Assembly (NCBI GenBank): GCA_016892645.1
Contig: JAFEMX010000025.1
Span: forward strand, 1-38,729
DNA from: Micrococcaceae bacterium RIT 802
GTDB taxonomy: Bacteria; Actinomycetota; Actinomycetes; Actinomycetales; Micrococcaceae
Length of the DNA stretch: 38,729 nucleotides
Direction: 5' to 3'
Part shown: one piece after another, positions 15,604 through 23,796 of the stretch
Position numbering within the stretch: the stretch's first letter is position 1
How the letters are laid out: each line of letters begins with the position of its first letter
Program-made: the position numbers and the translations under genes
Notes under the pieces: model-generated
What the model saw: only the letters and a program-made list of their open reading frames with translations
The model's database searches: none
What the model was told of the DNA's origin: nothing

Positions 15604-16358
15604 TGTTCGATGTCGCCGCGGAAAGCTACGGCCGTTTCATGGGGCGCTTTTCGGAGCCCCTGGCGGAGATCTTCATCGACTTCGCCGGCGTACGGGCCGG
15701 CCACAGGGCACTCGACGTCGGTTGCGGGCCTGGGGCGCTCACGGCGCGCCTGGTCGAGCGCCTGGGGATCGACGCGGTGGCGGCCATCGACCCCTCGGTT
15801 CCGTTTGGCGCGTCCGTCCGGAACCGATGGCCCGGCATCGACGTCCGGACGGGAACCGCGGAGGAACTGCCCTACCCGGACGGGGTCTTTGACGTGGCCC
15901 TCGCCCAGCTGGTCGTGCAATTCATGGCCGATCCCGTGGGCGGGCTGGCCCAGCTGATGCGGGTCACCAGGGCCGGTGGTGTCGTCGCGGCCGCAGTGTG
16001 GGATCACGCGGGTGGTACCGGACCGCTGGCCCTGTTCTGGGATGCCGTGCGCGAGCAGGACCCCGCGGCGGCGGGCGAGGCGGACCTGCCGGGCACCTCG
16101 GAGGGCCAGCTGGCCGGGCTGATGGCCGCGGCGGGACTGCGTGCCGTCGAGGCCGCGCCGCTGACGGTCACGGTGCCGTTTGCCTCGTTCGCCGAGTGGT
16201 GGGAGCCCTTTGCCCTGGGGGTCGGGCCCGCGGGGGCCTATGTGCAGGCCCTGTCTCCGCAACGGCGCGAGGCCTTGAAGGCCCGCTGTGCGGAGGTGCT
16301 GCCCGCCGGGCCGCTGGAGATCACGGCGAGAGCCTGGTGTGCACGGGGATGCCCCTGA
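15600..16358 (+). CDS. class I SAM-dependent methyltransferase
   Basis: 252 residues, starting in an ATGA overlap with the thioesterase stop (a second ATG follows at 15603). Motif I LDVGCGPG lies at residues 38-45, followed by VAAIDPSVPFGASV and RTGTAEELPYPDGVFDVALAQLVVQFM, the Methyltransf_11/25 pattern. The C-terminal half carries the substrate-shaping region and gives no identity. Translational coupling places it in the TetR-controlled operon, but a methylation step has no obvious place in alcohol/aldehyde oxidation. It ends 24 bases before the convergent glycosidase gene. Confidence 0.88.
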   Translation: MMFDVAAESYGRFMGRFSEPLAEIFIDFAGVRAGHRALDVGCGPGALTARLVERLGIDAVAAIDPSVPFGASVRNRWPGIDVRTGTAEELPYPDGVFDVALAQLVVQFMADPVGGLAQLMRVTRAGGVVAAAVWDHAGGTGPLALFWDAVREQDPAAAGEADLPGTSEGQLAGLMAAAGLRAVEAAPLTVTVPFASFAEWWEPFALGVGPAGAYVQALSPQRREALKARCAEVLPAGPLEITARAWCARGCP

Positions 16359-16382
16359 GCCCCGGCCGCCGCGTCCGGGTGC

Positions 16383-18017
16383 TCAGGCGCGGATGAAGAT
16401 CGCGGTGGCACGGGAGGAGTCGGTCCCCGTCTGGCTGATTGACTGAATCATGTACCAGTAGGTGTGTCCGCGGACCACTCCGGTGTCGAGCCAGGATTGG
16501 GTCGCCGTCGTCCGGCGTCGTACCGCGCGCAGGTTCGTGGCGGTGGACTGGATGTAGGGAACCACGGGGCCGGTCGATTCCCACCGCCAGATGGCGATGT
16601 GCTTGATCGGTTCGCCGTTGGAACTGGAGAGCCAGGTGAGCCGGATTCCGCTGCCTTCGCGGACCGCCTTCGTGATGACGGGCGTGTAGGGACGGGTGGC
16701 GTTCAATTGGGTGAAGGGCACCGGCAGGGCCGGCCTTGCATAGTGGCGTGCCTTGAGGATGCCGATGGCATTGAGCTTGTTCGCCCGGAATGCCGTGGTG
16801 TTGTAGAACGCCTGGCCTCGCACCGCCGCGAGGGAGCGGCCCTTGGCGAGGTGGTCGCGCAGCTCGTTGGGGTCCCGCCAGGCGGCGGTCGTCGCGTCCC
16901 CGACCTTGTAGGCGGCCTCGCCCGTGTAGAGCTTCACGGGGGTGCCGGACACCTGCTTGGCCCACCAGCTGACGAGGACGTTGTAGTCCGCCGGTTTGTA
17001 GCCCTGGTACCAGTACAGCTGGGGAAGGATGTAGTCCACCCAGCCGTCGCGAACCCAGCGGCGGGTGTCGCTGTAAAGCGCCGTGTAGCTCTCCAGCCCG
17101 CTGGTGGCGGAGCCGAGGGGCGTGCTGCTCCGGTTGCGCCAGATCCCGAAGGGGCCGATGCCGAAGACGACGCGGCGTTTGGCGGCTTTGATGGCGTTGT
17201 AGGTGTCGCGCACGAACAGGTTGATGTTGTCGATCCGCCACCGGGCGACCGTGGTCCACGAGCCGCGGTAGGCGGCGTAGGCGGCACCGTCCGGAATGCC
17301 GGCTCCGGCGACCGGGTAGGGGTAGAAGTAGTCGTCGAAGTGGATGCCGTCCACGTCATAGCGTTTGACGAGGTCAACGACGACGGAGCGGATGTAGGTG
17401 CGCACCGCGGGGATGCCCGGGTTGTAGTATCGGCGGCCGCCGTAGGCAAACGACCAGCTCGGGTGCTTGCGTGCCGGATGGTCGGCCACCAGCGAGGAGA
17501 GGCTCGTATCCATGGCCACGCGGAAGGGGTTGATCCACGCGTGCAGCGCGAGGCCGCGTCGGTGGGCCTCGCTGATGGCATAGGCCAGCGGATCGTAGCC
17601 GGGATCCTTGCCCTGGGTTCCCGTGAGGTAGCGCGACCAGGGTTCGCCCAGGGTCGCCCGCCACATGCGGTCGGCCGCCGGACGCACCTGCAACAGGACC
17701 GCGTTGAGGTTCCGCGACACGGCGAGGTCCAGGATCGAGCGCAGTTCCGCCTGCTGCGCCGAGACGCCGAGTCCGGCCTTCGACGGCCAGTCGATGTTGA
17801 CCACGCTGGCGACCCAGAGGCCGCGGAATTCGCTGCGGGGGTAGACGCTGCTCGAACCGGTGTTGCGACCGGAAACGGTGTAGACCTTGTTGCGGGTCAC
17901 CGCAGCAGCCGCCGGGGCGGTGCTTGACCAGGCGGCCATGACGGCGCCGGCCACGGCTGCAGCGGACAAGACCGTCCGGCGGCTGGGTAGTTCACGGGTG
18001 GCGGGGAGCTGTTCCAT
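16383..18017 (-). CDS. Tat-exported GHL10/DUF187-family glycoside hydrolase-like protein
   Basis: 544 residues. The N-terminus has SRRTVLSAAAVAGAVMAAW, a Tat signal, with cleavage probable in APAAAAV (~39). The catalytic TIM barrel (residues ~62-430) carries the family signatures EFRGLWVASVVNIDWPSK, NAVLLQVRPAADRMW, LHAWINPFRV, YDVDGIHFDDYFYPYP (acidic cluster), IGPFGIWRN and DYILPQLYWYQGYKPADY. The last ~100 residues form a fibronectin III-like beta domain. E. coli DigH of this family cleaves glycosidic bonds in denuded peptidoglycan, so a cell-wall glycan substrate is likely. It is monocistronic. GAAGG lies about 10 bases before the ATG. Confidence 0.9.
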   Translation of the reverse strand: MEQLPATRELPSRRTVLSAAAVAGAVMAAWSSTAPAAAAVTRNKVYTVSGRNTGSSSVYPRSEFRGLWVASVVNIDWPSKAGLGVSAQQAELRSILDLAVSRNLNAVLLQVRPAADRMWRATLGEPWSRYLTGTQGKDPGYDPLAYAISEAHRRGLALHAWINPFRVAMDTSLSSLVADHPARKHPSWSFAYGGRRYYNPGIPAVRTYIRSVVVDLVKRYDVDGIHFDDYFYPYPVAGAGIPDGAAYAAYRGSWTTVARWRIDNINLFVRDTYNAIKAAKRRVVFGIGPFGIWRNRSSTPLGSATSGLESYTALYSDTRRWVRDGWVDYILPQLYWYQGYKPADYNVLVSWWAKQVSGTPVKLYTGEAAYKVGDATTAAWRDPNELRDHLAKGRSLAAVRGQAFYNTTAFRANKLNAIGILKARHYARPALPVPFTQLNATRPYTPVITKAVREGSGIRLTWLSSSNGEPIKHIAIWRWESTGPVVPYIQSTATNLRAVRRRTTATQSWLDTGVVRGHTYWYMIQSISQTGTDSSRATAIFIRA

Positions 18018-18163
18018 GGCCGGGCCTTCGACGACGGCTTGCGGGCCGGATCATTCCGGCACCAGCCCACCGATTGACACGGATTTTACACCTGTGTCCC
18101 GGGGCGGGGAAGATGGCGGGCGGAAACCGTCGGTGGGGCCCGGAGCGGCCCGGCCGCAAGCCA

Positions 18164-18201
18164 ACGGGCCGTGGACCGGGGTGACCCGTTCCACGGCCCG
18201 T
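18164..18201 (-). terminator. terminator of the emrB-marR operon
   Basis: A perfect 12-bp stem (ACGGGCCGTGGA at 18164-18175 with TCCACGGCCCGT at 18190-18201). Its loop holds a second small hairpin, CGGG-GTGA-CCCG. It is 22 bases beyond the MarR stop on the minus strand. Confidence 0.7.
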
Positions 18202-18222
18202 CTACCGACAAGGTGGCGTGCG

Positions 18223-18750
18223 TCAGGCGGGGGGGTTCCCCGCGCTGCTCGTCTCGTTCAACCGGGCCAACAGTTCGGCGAACCGTTCGACCTCGGCCTG
18301 GTCCCAGGTGCCCAACCGGTCATAGAGCAACCGGCGGGATTCGGCGATCGTCGTCTCGTACTTCGCCCGGGCGTCCTCGGTGATCGAAATCAGCTTCGCG
18401 CGCCCGTCGTGCGGGTCGGCCGTGCATTCGACCAGTCCGAACTCACCGAGCTGCTTGACGGTGCGGCTCATCATGGCCTTGTCCGTCTGCAGTTCCGCGG
18501 CAAGTTCGACCTGCTGGCGTGCACCCTGCTGGGCCAGCAGGGTCAGGACCTTGTAGCCGGTGGGCTGCAGTTCCGGGTGGATGGCCGCCGCGCGGTTGCG
18601 GATGCTGGCCCGTGCCGAGACGATCAGGGTGCCGAACTGCCGCTCGACCTCGCCGATCGCCGCCGTCATGGCGCCTCCGCCCGCGGAAGCTGCCGGGGCG
18701 GCCTCCGGGGAAATAGCCGGTGCGGCGAACGGGTCGGGCAGGAGCGTCAT
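18223..18750 (-). CDS. MarR-family regulator of the drug exporter
   Basis: 175 residues. The start at 18750 follows the exporter stop by one base (TGAGATG), implying translational coupling; GAGG just upstream is within range. An internal ATG at 18669 is a shorter alternative. After a Pro/Ala-rich leader the winged helix is evident: LQPTGYKVLTLLAQQGARQQVELAAELQTDKAMMSRTVKQLGEFGLVECTADPHDGRAKLISITEDARAK. DPHDGRAKLISIT is the DNA-contacting wing typical of MarR. It probably senses the exporter's substrates and binds the paired sites at 20576-20620, repressing the exporter and itself. Confidence 0.9.
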   Translation of the reverse strand: MTLLPDPFAAPAISPEAAPAASAGGGAMTAAIGEVERQFGTLIVSARASIRNRAAAIHPELQPTGYKVLTLLAQQGARQQVELAAELQTDKAMMSRTVKQLGEFGLVECTADPHDGRAKLISITEDARAKYETTIAESRRLLYDRLGTWDQAEVERFAELLARLNETSSAGNPPA

Positions 18751-18751
18751 C

Positions 18752-20548
18752 TCAGCCTCGCGTCCCGGGAAGCTCGGCGTCGCGCGCCACCTGGGCATCG
18801 CCGTCGTGCCCGTCCGTGGTGGACCCGACGAGCGGGATGGCGTCGGTGTCCAGCGTCGGGGTGACTGCAACGGTCGCCTCGCTGACCTCGGCCAGGCGCA
18901 ATTCGGCGGCTTCGAGCTCCGGGTGGGCCGGCTCGGCGGAGGCGTCGGTGCCGGCGGCTTCGGCCTCGGCGCGCTGGTGGCGCGTCTGCGTGCTGAGTTC
19001 CAGGTTGGGCAGGAACACGACGGCGAGGATCGTCAGGATGCTCAGCGGTGCGGCGACGGCGAAGATGTGCGCGACGGCATCGCCGTAGGCGGACTCGATG
19101 ACCAGGCGCACCGGTTCCGGCAGCGAGTGGACCGCCGGGATGTTGCCGCTGGCCAGGGCCGCCGCGACGTCCTTGCCGCCGGCCCCGAGGGAGGCGATGG
19201 CTGACTTCAGGTCGGCCGCGCGTTCACCCATCAGATCGGTGACCTTGGTGGCCATGATGGCGCCGAGGACCGAGACGCCGATGGTGCCGCCCAGGGAGCG
19301 GAAGAACGCGATGCCGGAGGAGGCCACGCCGATCTCGGCGGGGACGACGGCGTTCTGGACCACGAGCACGAGGTTCTGCATCACCATGCCCAGGCCGGCG
19401 CCCAGGATGAACATGTAGGCCGAGACCAGCACGAAGTCGGTGTCGAAGTGGATGGTGCCCAGCAGGTAGAGGCCCGCCAGTTGCAGCACGGAGCCGATGG
19501 CCATGTAGGCCTTCCACTTGCCGCGGCGGGAGATGAGCGCACCGACGACGGTGGAGACGATCAGCAGCCCGGCCATCATCGGGATGGTCATCAGGCCGGA
19601 CTGGGTGGCGTTGGCACCGCGGGCCAGCTGCATGTACTGGGCCAGGAAGACGGAGGTGCCGAACATCGAGACACCGACGGAGATCGAACCGACGACGCTG
19701 AGCGTGAAGGTGCGGTTCTTGAACATGGTCAGCGGGATGATCGGCTCGGAGGCCTTGAACTCGGCGATGACGAACGCGGCCAGGGCGACGACGGCGCCAC
19801 CGACCATCCAGGCTGTCGTGGCGCTGGCCCACTCGAAGTCCTTGCCGGCCAGGGAGACCCAGATCAGCAGCAGGGCGACGCCGGTGGAGAGCAGGACGAT
19901 GCCCGCGTAGTCGATGCTCACCTTTCGCTTGGTCTGGGCCGGCAGGTGCAGGGTCTTCTGGATGAGGATGATCGCGACGGCGGCGAACGGGAGGGCGATG
20001 AAGAAGTTCCAGCGCCAGTTGATCGAGTCGGTGATGAAGCCGCCGATCAACGGCCCGCCCACGGTGCCCAAGGCCATGACGGCGCCGAACAGGCCCATGT
20101 ACTTGCCGCGTTCGCGCGGGGAGATGATGTCGGCCATGACGATCTGGCTCAGGGCGGTCAGGCCGCCGGCGCCGAGGCCCTGGAAGACGCGCATGGTGAT
20201 GAGCATCGTGGTGTCCTGCGAGAACCCGGCGATGGCCGAGGCGATCACGAAGATCAGCAGTGAGAGCTGCAGCAGCACCTTGCGGTTGCTCAGGTCCGCG
20301 AGCTTGCCCCAGATGGGGGTGGAGATCGTGGTGGCCAGCAGGGTGGCGGTGACGACCCAGGTGTAGGCTGTCTGGCTGCCGTTGAGGTCGGAGAGGATGA
20401 CGGGCAGCGACGTCGAGACGACGGTCCCGGCCAGGATCGAGACGAACATGCCCATGAGCAGGCCGGTCAGCGACTGGATGACCTGCCGGTGGGTCATGCC
20501 GGAATCGGACAGCGATGCCGTGCGCTCCGGGGTGGAAACTGAAGACAA
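18752..20548 (-). CDS. MFS multidrug exporter, DHA2 family (EmrB/QacA type)
   Basis: 598 residues from the TTG at 20548, with GGAG five bases upstream. A further TTG at 20590 is ruled out because it falls in the -10 box; the ATG at 20497 is another option. Fourteen membrane segments are expected. The N-terminal helix QSLTGLLMGMFVSILAGTVVSTSLPVIL holds motif D1, GKLADLSNRKVLL is motif A, and LGTVGGPLIGGFI is motif C of drug:proton antiporters. An external loop lies between the last helices and an acidic Ala-rich cytoplasmic tail of ~90 residues ends the protein. It should expel hydrophobic drugs using the proton gradient. It is followed directly by its MarR regulator. Confidence 0.92.
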   Translation of the reverse strand: MSSVSTPERTASLSDSGMTHRQVIQSLTGLLMGMFVSILAGTVVSTSLPVILSDLNGSQTAYTWVVTATLLATTISTPIWGKLADLSNRKVLLQLSLLIFVIASAIAGFSQDTTMLITMRVFQGLGAGGLTALSQIVMADIISPRERGKYMGLFGAVMALGTVGGPLIGGFITDSINWRWNFFIALPFAAVAIILIQKTLHLPAQTKRKVSIDYAGIVLLSTGVALLLIWVSLAGKDFEWASATTAWMVGGAVVALAAFVIAEFKASEPIIPLTMFKNRTFTLSVVGSISVGVSMFGTSVFLAQYMQLARGANATQSGLMTIPMMAGLLIVSTVVGALISRRGKWKAYMAIGSVLQLAGLYLLGTIHFDTDFVLVSAYMFILGAGLGMVMQNLVLVVQNAVVPAEIGVASSGIAFFRSLGGTIGVSVLGAIMATKVTDLMGERAADLKSAIASLGAGGKDVAAALASGNIPAVHSLPEPVRLVIESAYGDAVAHIFAVAAPLSILTILAVVFLPNLELSTQTRHQRAEAEAAGTDASAEPAHPELEAAELRLAEVSEATVAVTPTLDTDAIPLVGSTTDGHDGDAQVARDAELPGTRG

Positions 20549-20575
20549 GGGGGCTCCATGGAGAAGAAGAGGATG

Positions 20576-20620
20576 GTTGTTCTGAGACAACTATATGAGA
20601 AATGGTTGCCTCAGGACAAT
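20576..20620 (-). promoter_or_regulatory. exporter promoter with two MarR-type operator sites
   Basis: On the minus strand, TTGTCC (20614-20619) and TATAGT (20590-20595) form a -35/-10 pair with an 18-bp spacer. Two 16-bp palindromes overlap it: GTTGTTCTGAGACAAC (20576-20591) covers the -10 edge and expected start site, and GTTGCCTCAGGACAAT (20605-20620) covers the -35. Their centres are 29 bp apart. Two dimers here would fully occlude RNA polymerase. Confidence 0.75.
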
Positions 20621-20661
20621 TAGTTTAGGCGTGATTTGCCTCGCGACAGCCACGTGCATTC

Positions 20662-20691
20662 TTGACCCTACATACCCCCTAGGGGTATCTT
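20662..20691 (+). promoter_or_regulatory. promoter with CsoR-type copper operator
   Basis: TTGACC (-35, 20662-20667) and TATCTT (-10, 20686-20691) have an 18-bp spacer occupied by ATACCCCCTAGGGGTAT (20672-20688). The 7-bp arms ATACCCC/GGGGTAT around CTA match the G-tract dyad bound by CsoR/RicR copper sensors. The gene directly downstream encodes a YdhK lipoprotein, which fits copper induction. No csoR gene is in the window. Confidence 0.75.
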
Positions 20692-20720
20692 CGTCGTGAC
20701 GTCGAAGCTAGGGAGAATGC

Positions 20721-21308
20721 ATGAAGACCTCGCCGGGAATCCGAATGGCCACTGCAACGGCCGTCGCCGTTCTAGCGCTGAGCGGATGCGCTGCGGGAGG
20801 CGGTGGTGCCCACCACCCGTCGAGTCCGGAACACTCGATGCCGTCGTCGCCGGCTTCCTCCGGCTCGGCCGCCCACGGCCACGCCATGGACGGTGGACCC
20901 GTGCCGGAGGGGATCGAGAAGGCGGCAGATCCCCGGTTCCCGGTCGGGGCCAAGGTCACCTTGGAGGCCAACCACATGCCGGGCATGAAGAACGCGCCCG
21001 CCACCATCTCGGGCGCCTTCACGACGACCGCCTACGCCGTCGACTACACGCCGACGGATGGCGGCCCAGAGGTCGAGGACCACAAATGGGTCGTGCAGGA
21101 GGAACTACGGGACTCGGGCGACCAGCAGCTGGAGGCCGGGGACACCGCAGTCATGACGGCGGACCACATGCCCGGGATGAAGGGCGCGACGGCGAAGATC
21201 GCCCGGGTGTGGACGGGTACCGTCTACATGGTCGACTACCAGGCGGACGGCATGACGATGAAGAACCACAAATGGGTTGCCGAGGAAGAGCTCCGGCCCG
21301 CCAACTGA
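20721..21308 (+). CDS. YdhK/DUF1541 family lipoprotein, probably copper-related
   Basis: 195 residues. A lipoprotein signal ends in the lipobox LALSGC (Cys23). A His/Met/Ser-rich linker follows (PEHSMPSSP, AAHGHAMDGG), then two copies of the DUF1541 (YdhK) domain: KVTLEANHMPGMKNAPATISGAF to DHKWVVQEEL, and TAVMTADHMPGMKGATAKIARVW to NHKWVAEEEL. The repeated DHMPGMKGA and HKWVxEEEL motifs supply His and Met ligands suited to a soft metal. Family members are often found with copper-efflux genes. AGGGAG lies six bases before the ATG. It sits under the CsoR-type promoter and precedes the DUF4396 gene by 23 bases. Confidence 0.88.
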   Translation: MKTSPGIRMATATAVAVLALSGCAAGGGGAHHPSSPEHSMPSSPASSGSAAHGHAMDGGPVPEGIEKAADPRFPVGAKVTLEANHMPGMKNAPATISGAFTTTAYAVDYTPTDGGPEVEDHKWVVQEELRDSGDQQLEAGDTAVMTADHMPGMKGATAKIARVWTGTVYMVDYQADGMTMKNHKWVAEEELRPAN

Positions 21309-21331
21309 CGGACGAATCGAGGAGGACTGCG

Positions 21332-21943
21332 TTGGATCACGACATGAGCGGGGAGCACGCAGGGCACGACCCTGCGCAAGCCGGGCACGACGGACACGGC
21401 GCGGGGCACGGGCATGACATGTCGGGCATGGCAGTCGGCGCGACGCTGCACTGCCTGACCGGCTGCTCGATCGGGGAGATCATCGGCCTGCTGGTGGGGA
21501 CCGCCGCCGGCTGGGCGAACTTGCCGACGACGGTCCTGTCGATCGTACTGGCCTTCATTTTCGGGTACTCGCTGTCGGCACTGCCCCTGGTCCGCGGTGG
21601 GATCGCCCTCTCCGCTGCCCTGGGCTTGGTCCTCGCCGCCGATACCTTGTCCATCGTGACGATGGAGATCGTGGACAACCTGGTCATGCTGGTCATTCCC
21701 GGGGCCATGAACGCTGGTTTGCTCAACCCCATCTTCTGGGTCTCGATGGCGATCGCCCTGACCGTGGCGTTCTTCGTTGCCTGGCCGGTCAACCGGGCCC
21801 TGTTGCGCCGCGGCAAGGGGCACGCCGTCACCCATCATGCGCTCGGCGAGGGCGCGACCATGGACAACCGGCCGCTGGTCATCGGCATCAGCGCCTTCCT
21901 GCTGGGTGGGTTCATTGCGTCCATCGGGACACTGCTGGGCTGA
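21332..21943 (+). CDS. DUF4396 membrane protein with histidine-rich N-terminus
   Basis: About 203 residues. I chose the TTG at 21332 because AGGAGG lies six bases upstream; the ATG at 21344 would be 18 bases from it. The first ~35 residues alternate His, Asp, Gly and Met (HDMSGEHAGHD, AGHDGHGAGHGHDMSGM), a probable metal-binding tail. The DUF4396 body begins at ATLHCLTGCSIGEIIGLLVGT, with its conserved HCLTGCxIGE motif, and has about five to six membrane helices. The function of DUF4396 is not established; the Cys and His at the membrane entrance, the His-rich tail and the copper promoter suggest metal handling. Last gene of a two-gene operon. Confidence 0.85.
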   Translation: MDHDMSGEHAGHDPAQAGHDGHGAGHGHDMSGMAVGATLHCLTGCSIGEIIGLLVGTAAGWANLPTTVLSIVLAFIFGYSLSALPLVRGGIALSAALGLVLAADTLSIVTMEIVDNLVMLVIPGAMNAGLLNPIFWVSMAIALTVAFFVAWPVNRALLRRGKGHAVTHHALGEGATMDNRPLVIGISAFLLGGFIASIGTLLG

Positions 21944-21945
21944 CG

Positions 21946-21986
21946 ACCGGTCCGCGGGCCGTGCCGGGACCCGCCCGCGGACCGGT
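21946..21986. terminator. bidirectional terminator between convergent operons
   Basis: A perfect 14-bp stem (ACCGGTCCGCGGGC at 21946-21959 with GCCCGCGGACCGGT at 21973-21986) has a 13-base loop. It lies between the copper unit and the minus-strand ABC operon, two bases from the first stop and five from the second, so it can serve both. Confidence 0.8.
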
Positions 21987-21991
21987 ACGGG

Positions 21992-22807
21992 TCACAGCAC
22001 CTTGGCCAGAAAGGCCCTGGTCCTGTCCTTTCGCGGGTTGGCCAGCACCTCGGCCGGGGGACCGGACTCGACGATCGCGCCTTCGTCAAAGAAGTGCACG
22101 GTGTCGGCGACTTCCCGGGCGAATCCCATCTCGTGGGTGACCACGACCATGGTCATGCCCGCGCGGGCCAGGGCCTTCATCGCCTCGAGCACCTCGTCCA
22201 CCAGTTCCGGGTCCAGGGCCGAGGTGGGTTCGTCGAAGAGCATGATCTCCGGGTCCATGGCCAGGGCCCGGGCAATGGCGACCCGCTGTTGTTGGCCGCC
22301 GGAGAGCTGGTGGGGGCGCTTGTGCGAGTGCTCGGCGAGGCCGACACGGCCGAGTTCCTCCAGCGCCCGGGCCCGCGCCTTCGCCTTGGGGAAGCCGCGC
22401 ACTTCCATCAGGGCGCAGGCGACGTTTTCCTCGGCGGAGAAATGCCCGAAGAGGTTGAACCGCTGGAACACCATTCCGATGCGCGAGCGGAAGGCCGCGA
22501 ACTGCTTCGTGTTCCATTCGTAGTAACGTCCCTCGCGGAATTCGTACCCGACGTGCCGCCCCTCGACGAGCAGGGTGCCGTCGTCGTACGTCTCCAGCGC
22601 GTTCAGGCAGCGCAGGAACGTCGACTTTCCCGAGCCTGAGGGGCCCACGATGCAGCTGACCTCCCCGGAAGCGACGGTGAAGTCGACGCCGGTGAGCACC
22701 TGGTGGTTGCCGAAGGACTTGGTCACTCCGCTGGCTTGGACATGGAGCTTGCCCCGTTGTGCGGGAGGTGATGCCTTGCGGATCCCCTCGGTCGGCTGGG
22801 CGTTCAT
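21992..22807 (-). CDS. polar amino acid ABC transporter, ATP-binding subunit
   Basis: 271 residues, GlnQ/HisP family. Walker [10 protein letters not shown] is at residues 55-63, the Q-loop in [10 protein letters not shown], the signature LSGGQQQ at ~168-174, Walker B IMLFDEP at ~188-194, and the switch His in THEMGFA. Between Walker A and the Q-loop there is an insertion of about 20 residues ([21 protein letters not shown]) rich in aromatic and charged residues, which occurs in a subset of actinobacterial paralogues. The start overlaps the permease stop by four bases, and GAAAGGA is a good RBS. The ATPase drives uptake with the permease and binding protein encoded upstream. Confidence 0.93.
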   Translation of the reverse strand: MNAQPTEGIRKASPPAQRGKLHVQASGVTKSFGNHQVLTGVDFTVASGEVSCIVGPSGSGKSTFLRCLNALETYDDGTLLVEGRHVGYEFREGRYYEWNTKQFAAFRSRIGMVFQRFNLFGHFSAEENVACALMEVRGFPKAKARARALEELGRVGLAEHSHKRPHQLSGGQQQRVAIARALAMDPEIMLFDEPTSALDPELVDEVLEAMKALARAGMTMVVVTHEMGFAREVADTVHFFDEGAIVESGPPAEVLANPRKDRTRAFLAKVL

Positions 22808-23787
22808 GAGAGGTCCTTTCCTGCCGCGGCGACGTCGTCGGCGGCCCGTGGTGTAGCGCTCTTCGCGGCGCTGACGGTCTTGAGCAGCACGCCCGGTTTG
22901 CGCACCAGGCGCACCGCATCGGCCCCGTAGCGTGCCTCGAGCTTGGACTGGAAGAACGTGGCGATGGCTGTCATGACCATGTACCAGAGCGAGGCGACGA
23001 TCAGCAGTTCCATGATCAGGTTGTTCTGCTTGTAGATCTGGCTGGCGTTGGTCATCAGGTCGTTGCCGGCGACGACGTAGACCAACGAGGTGGTCTTGAG
23101 CATGGAGATGAACTCGTTGCCGGTGGGCGGGATGATGATGCGCAGCGCCTGCGGCAGGACGATCTTGCGCATGCGCTTGCCCGGGGTCATGCCCAGTGCG
23201 TAGGCCGCCTCGGTCTGCCCCGTGTCCACCGCCTGGATGCCGGCGCGCACCGTCTCGGCGAAGTAGGCGGCCAGGTTCAGCCCGAGGCCGAGCAGGGCGG
23301 CGGTGAAGCCGGTCATCACGTCGTTGGTATTCCACAGGTACCCGACGTTGGTGAAGGGGATCTTGATGACCAACGTCGGGAACAGGAACGCCAAGTTGTA
23401 CCAGAAGATCAGCTGCACCAGCACGGGGGTGCCGCGGAAGAACCAGATGTAGAGGGTGGACAGCCAGTTCAGCACCGGGTTGGCCGAGAGCTTCATGACG
23501 GCCAGGACGACGCCGAGGACGAGCCCGAGCACGGTCGCCAGGACGGAGATCATCAGGGTGATCCAGATGCCATCGATGATCTTGGGGAAGAACAGGTACT
23601 CGGCGACCTTCCCCCACCGGATATTGGGGTTTGTGGCCATCGTGAACGCCAGCCAGAGGAACACGGCCAGCGCCAGCGCGCCGAGGATCCAGCGTTCGCG
23701 GTGTTTGAGGGCGACGACCGGGACGGTGGTGCCGTCCGGGCCGCTGAGTTGGGTTGGCCGGTGGTTGCGGCGTGGTGCCGGGCTCAT
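22804..23787 (-). CDS. polar amino acid ABC transporter, permease subunit
   Basis: 327 residues. A ~30-residue cytoplasmic leader precedes a membrane helix at ~33-50. The HisM/GlnP core begins [27 protein letters not shown], followed by [18 protein letters not shown] and the EAA loop [38 protein letters not shown], which docks the ATPase. A ~45-residue Ala/Lys-rich tail follows the last helix. One permease gene implies a homodimer. The stop overlaps the ATPase start (ATGA), and the gene lies nine bases after the binding-protein stop, so the three subunits are tightly coupled. Confidence 0.93.
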   Translation of the reverse strand: MSPAPRRNHRPTQLSGPDGTTVPVVALKHRERWILGALALAVFLWLAFTMATNPNIRWGKVAEYLFFPKIIDGIWITLMISVLATVLGLVLGVVLAVMKLSANPVLNWLSTLYIWFFRGTPVLVQLIFWYNLAFLFPTLVIKIPFTNVGYLWNTNDVMTGFTAALLGLGLNLAAYFAETVRAGIQAVDTGQTEAAYALGMTPGKRMRKIVLPQALRIIIPPTGNEFISMLKTTSLVYVVAGNDLMTNASQIYKQNNLIMELLIVASLWYMVMTAIATFFQSKLEARYGADAVRLVRKPGVLLKTVSAAKSATPRAADDVAAAGKDLS

Positions 23788-23796
23788 GGCGTCCCC

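Noticed and set aside
20549-20590. Upstream TTG start for the MFS exporter
   Set aside because: The codon lies within the -10 box and MarR operator, so it would not be in the transcript.
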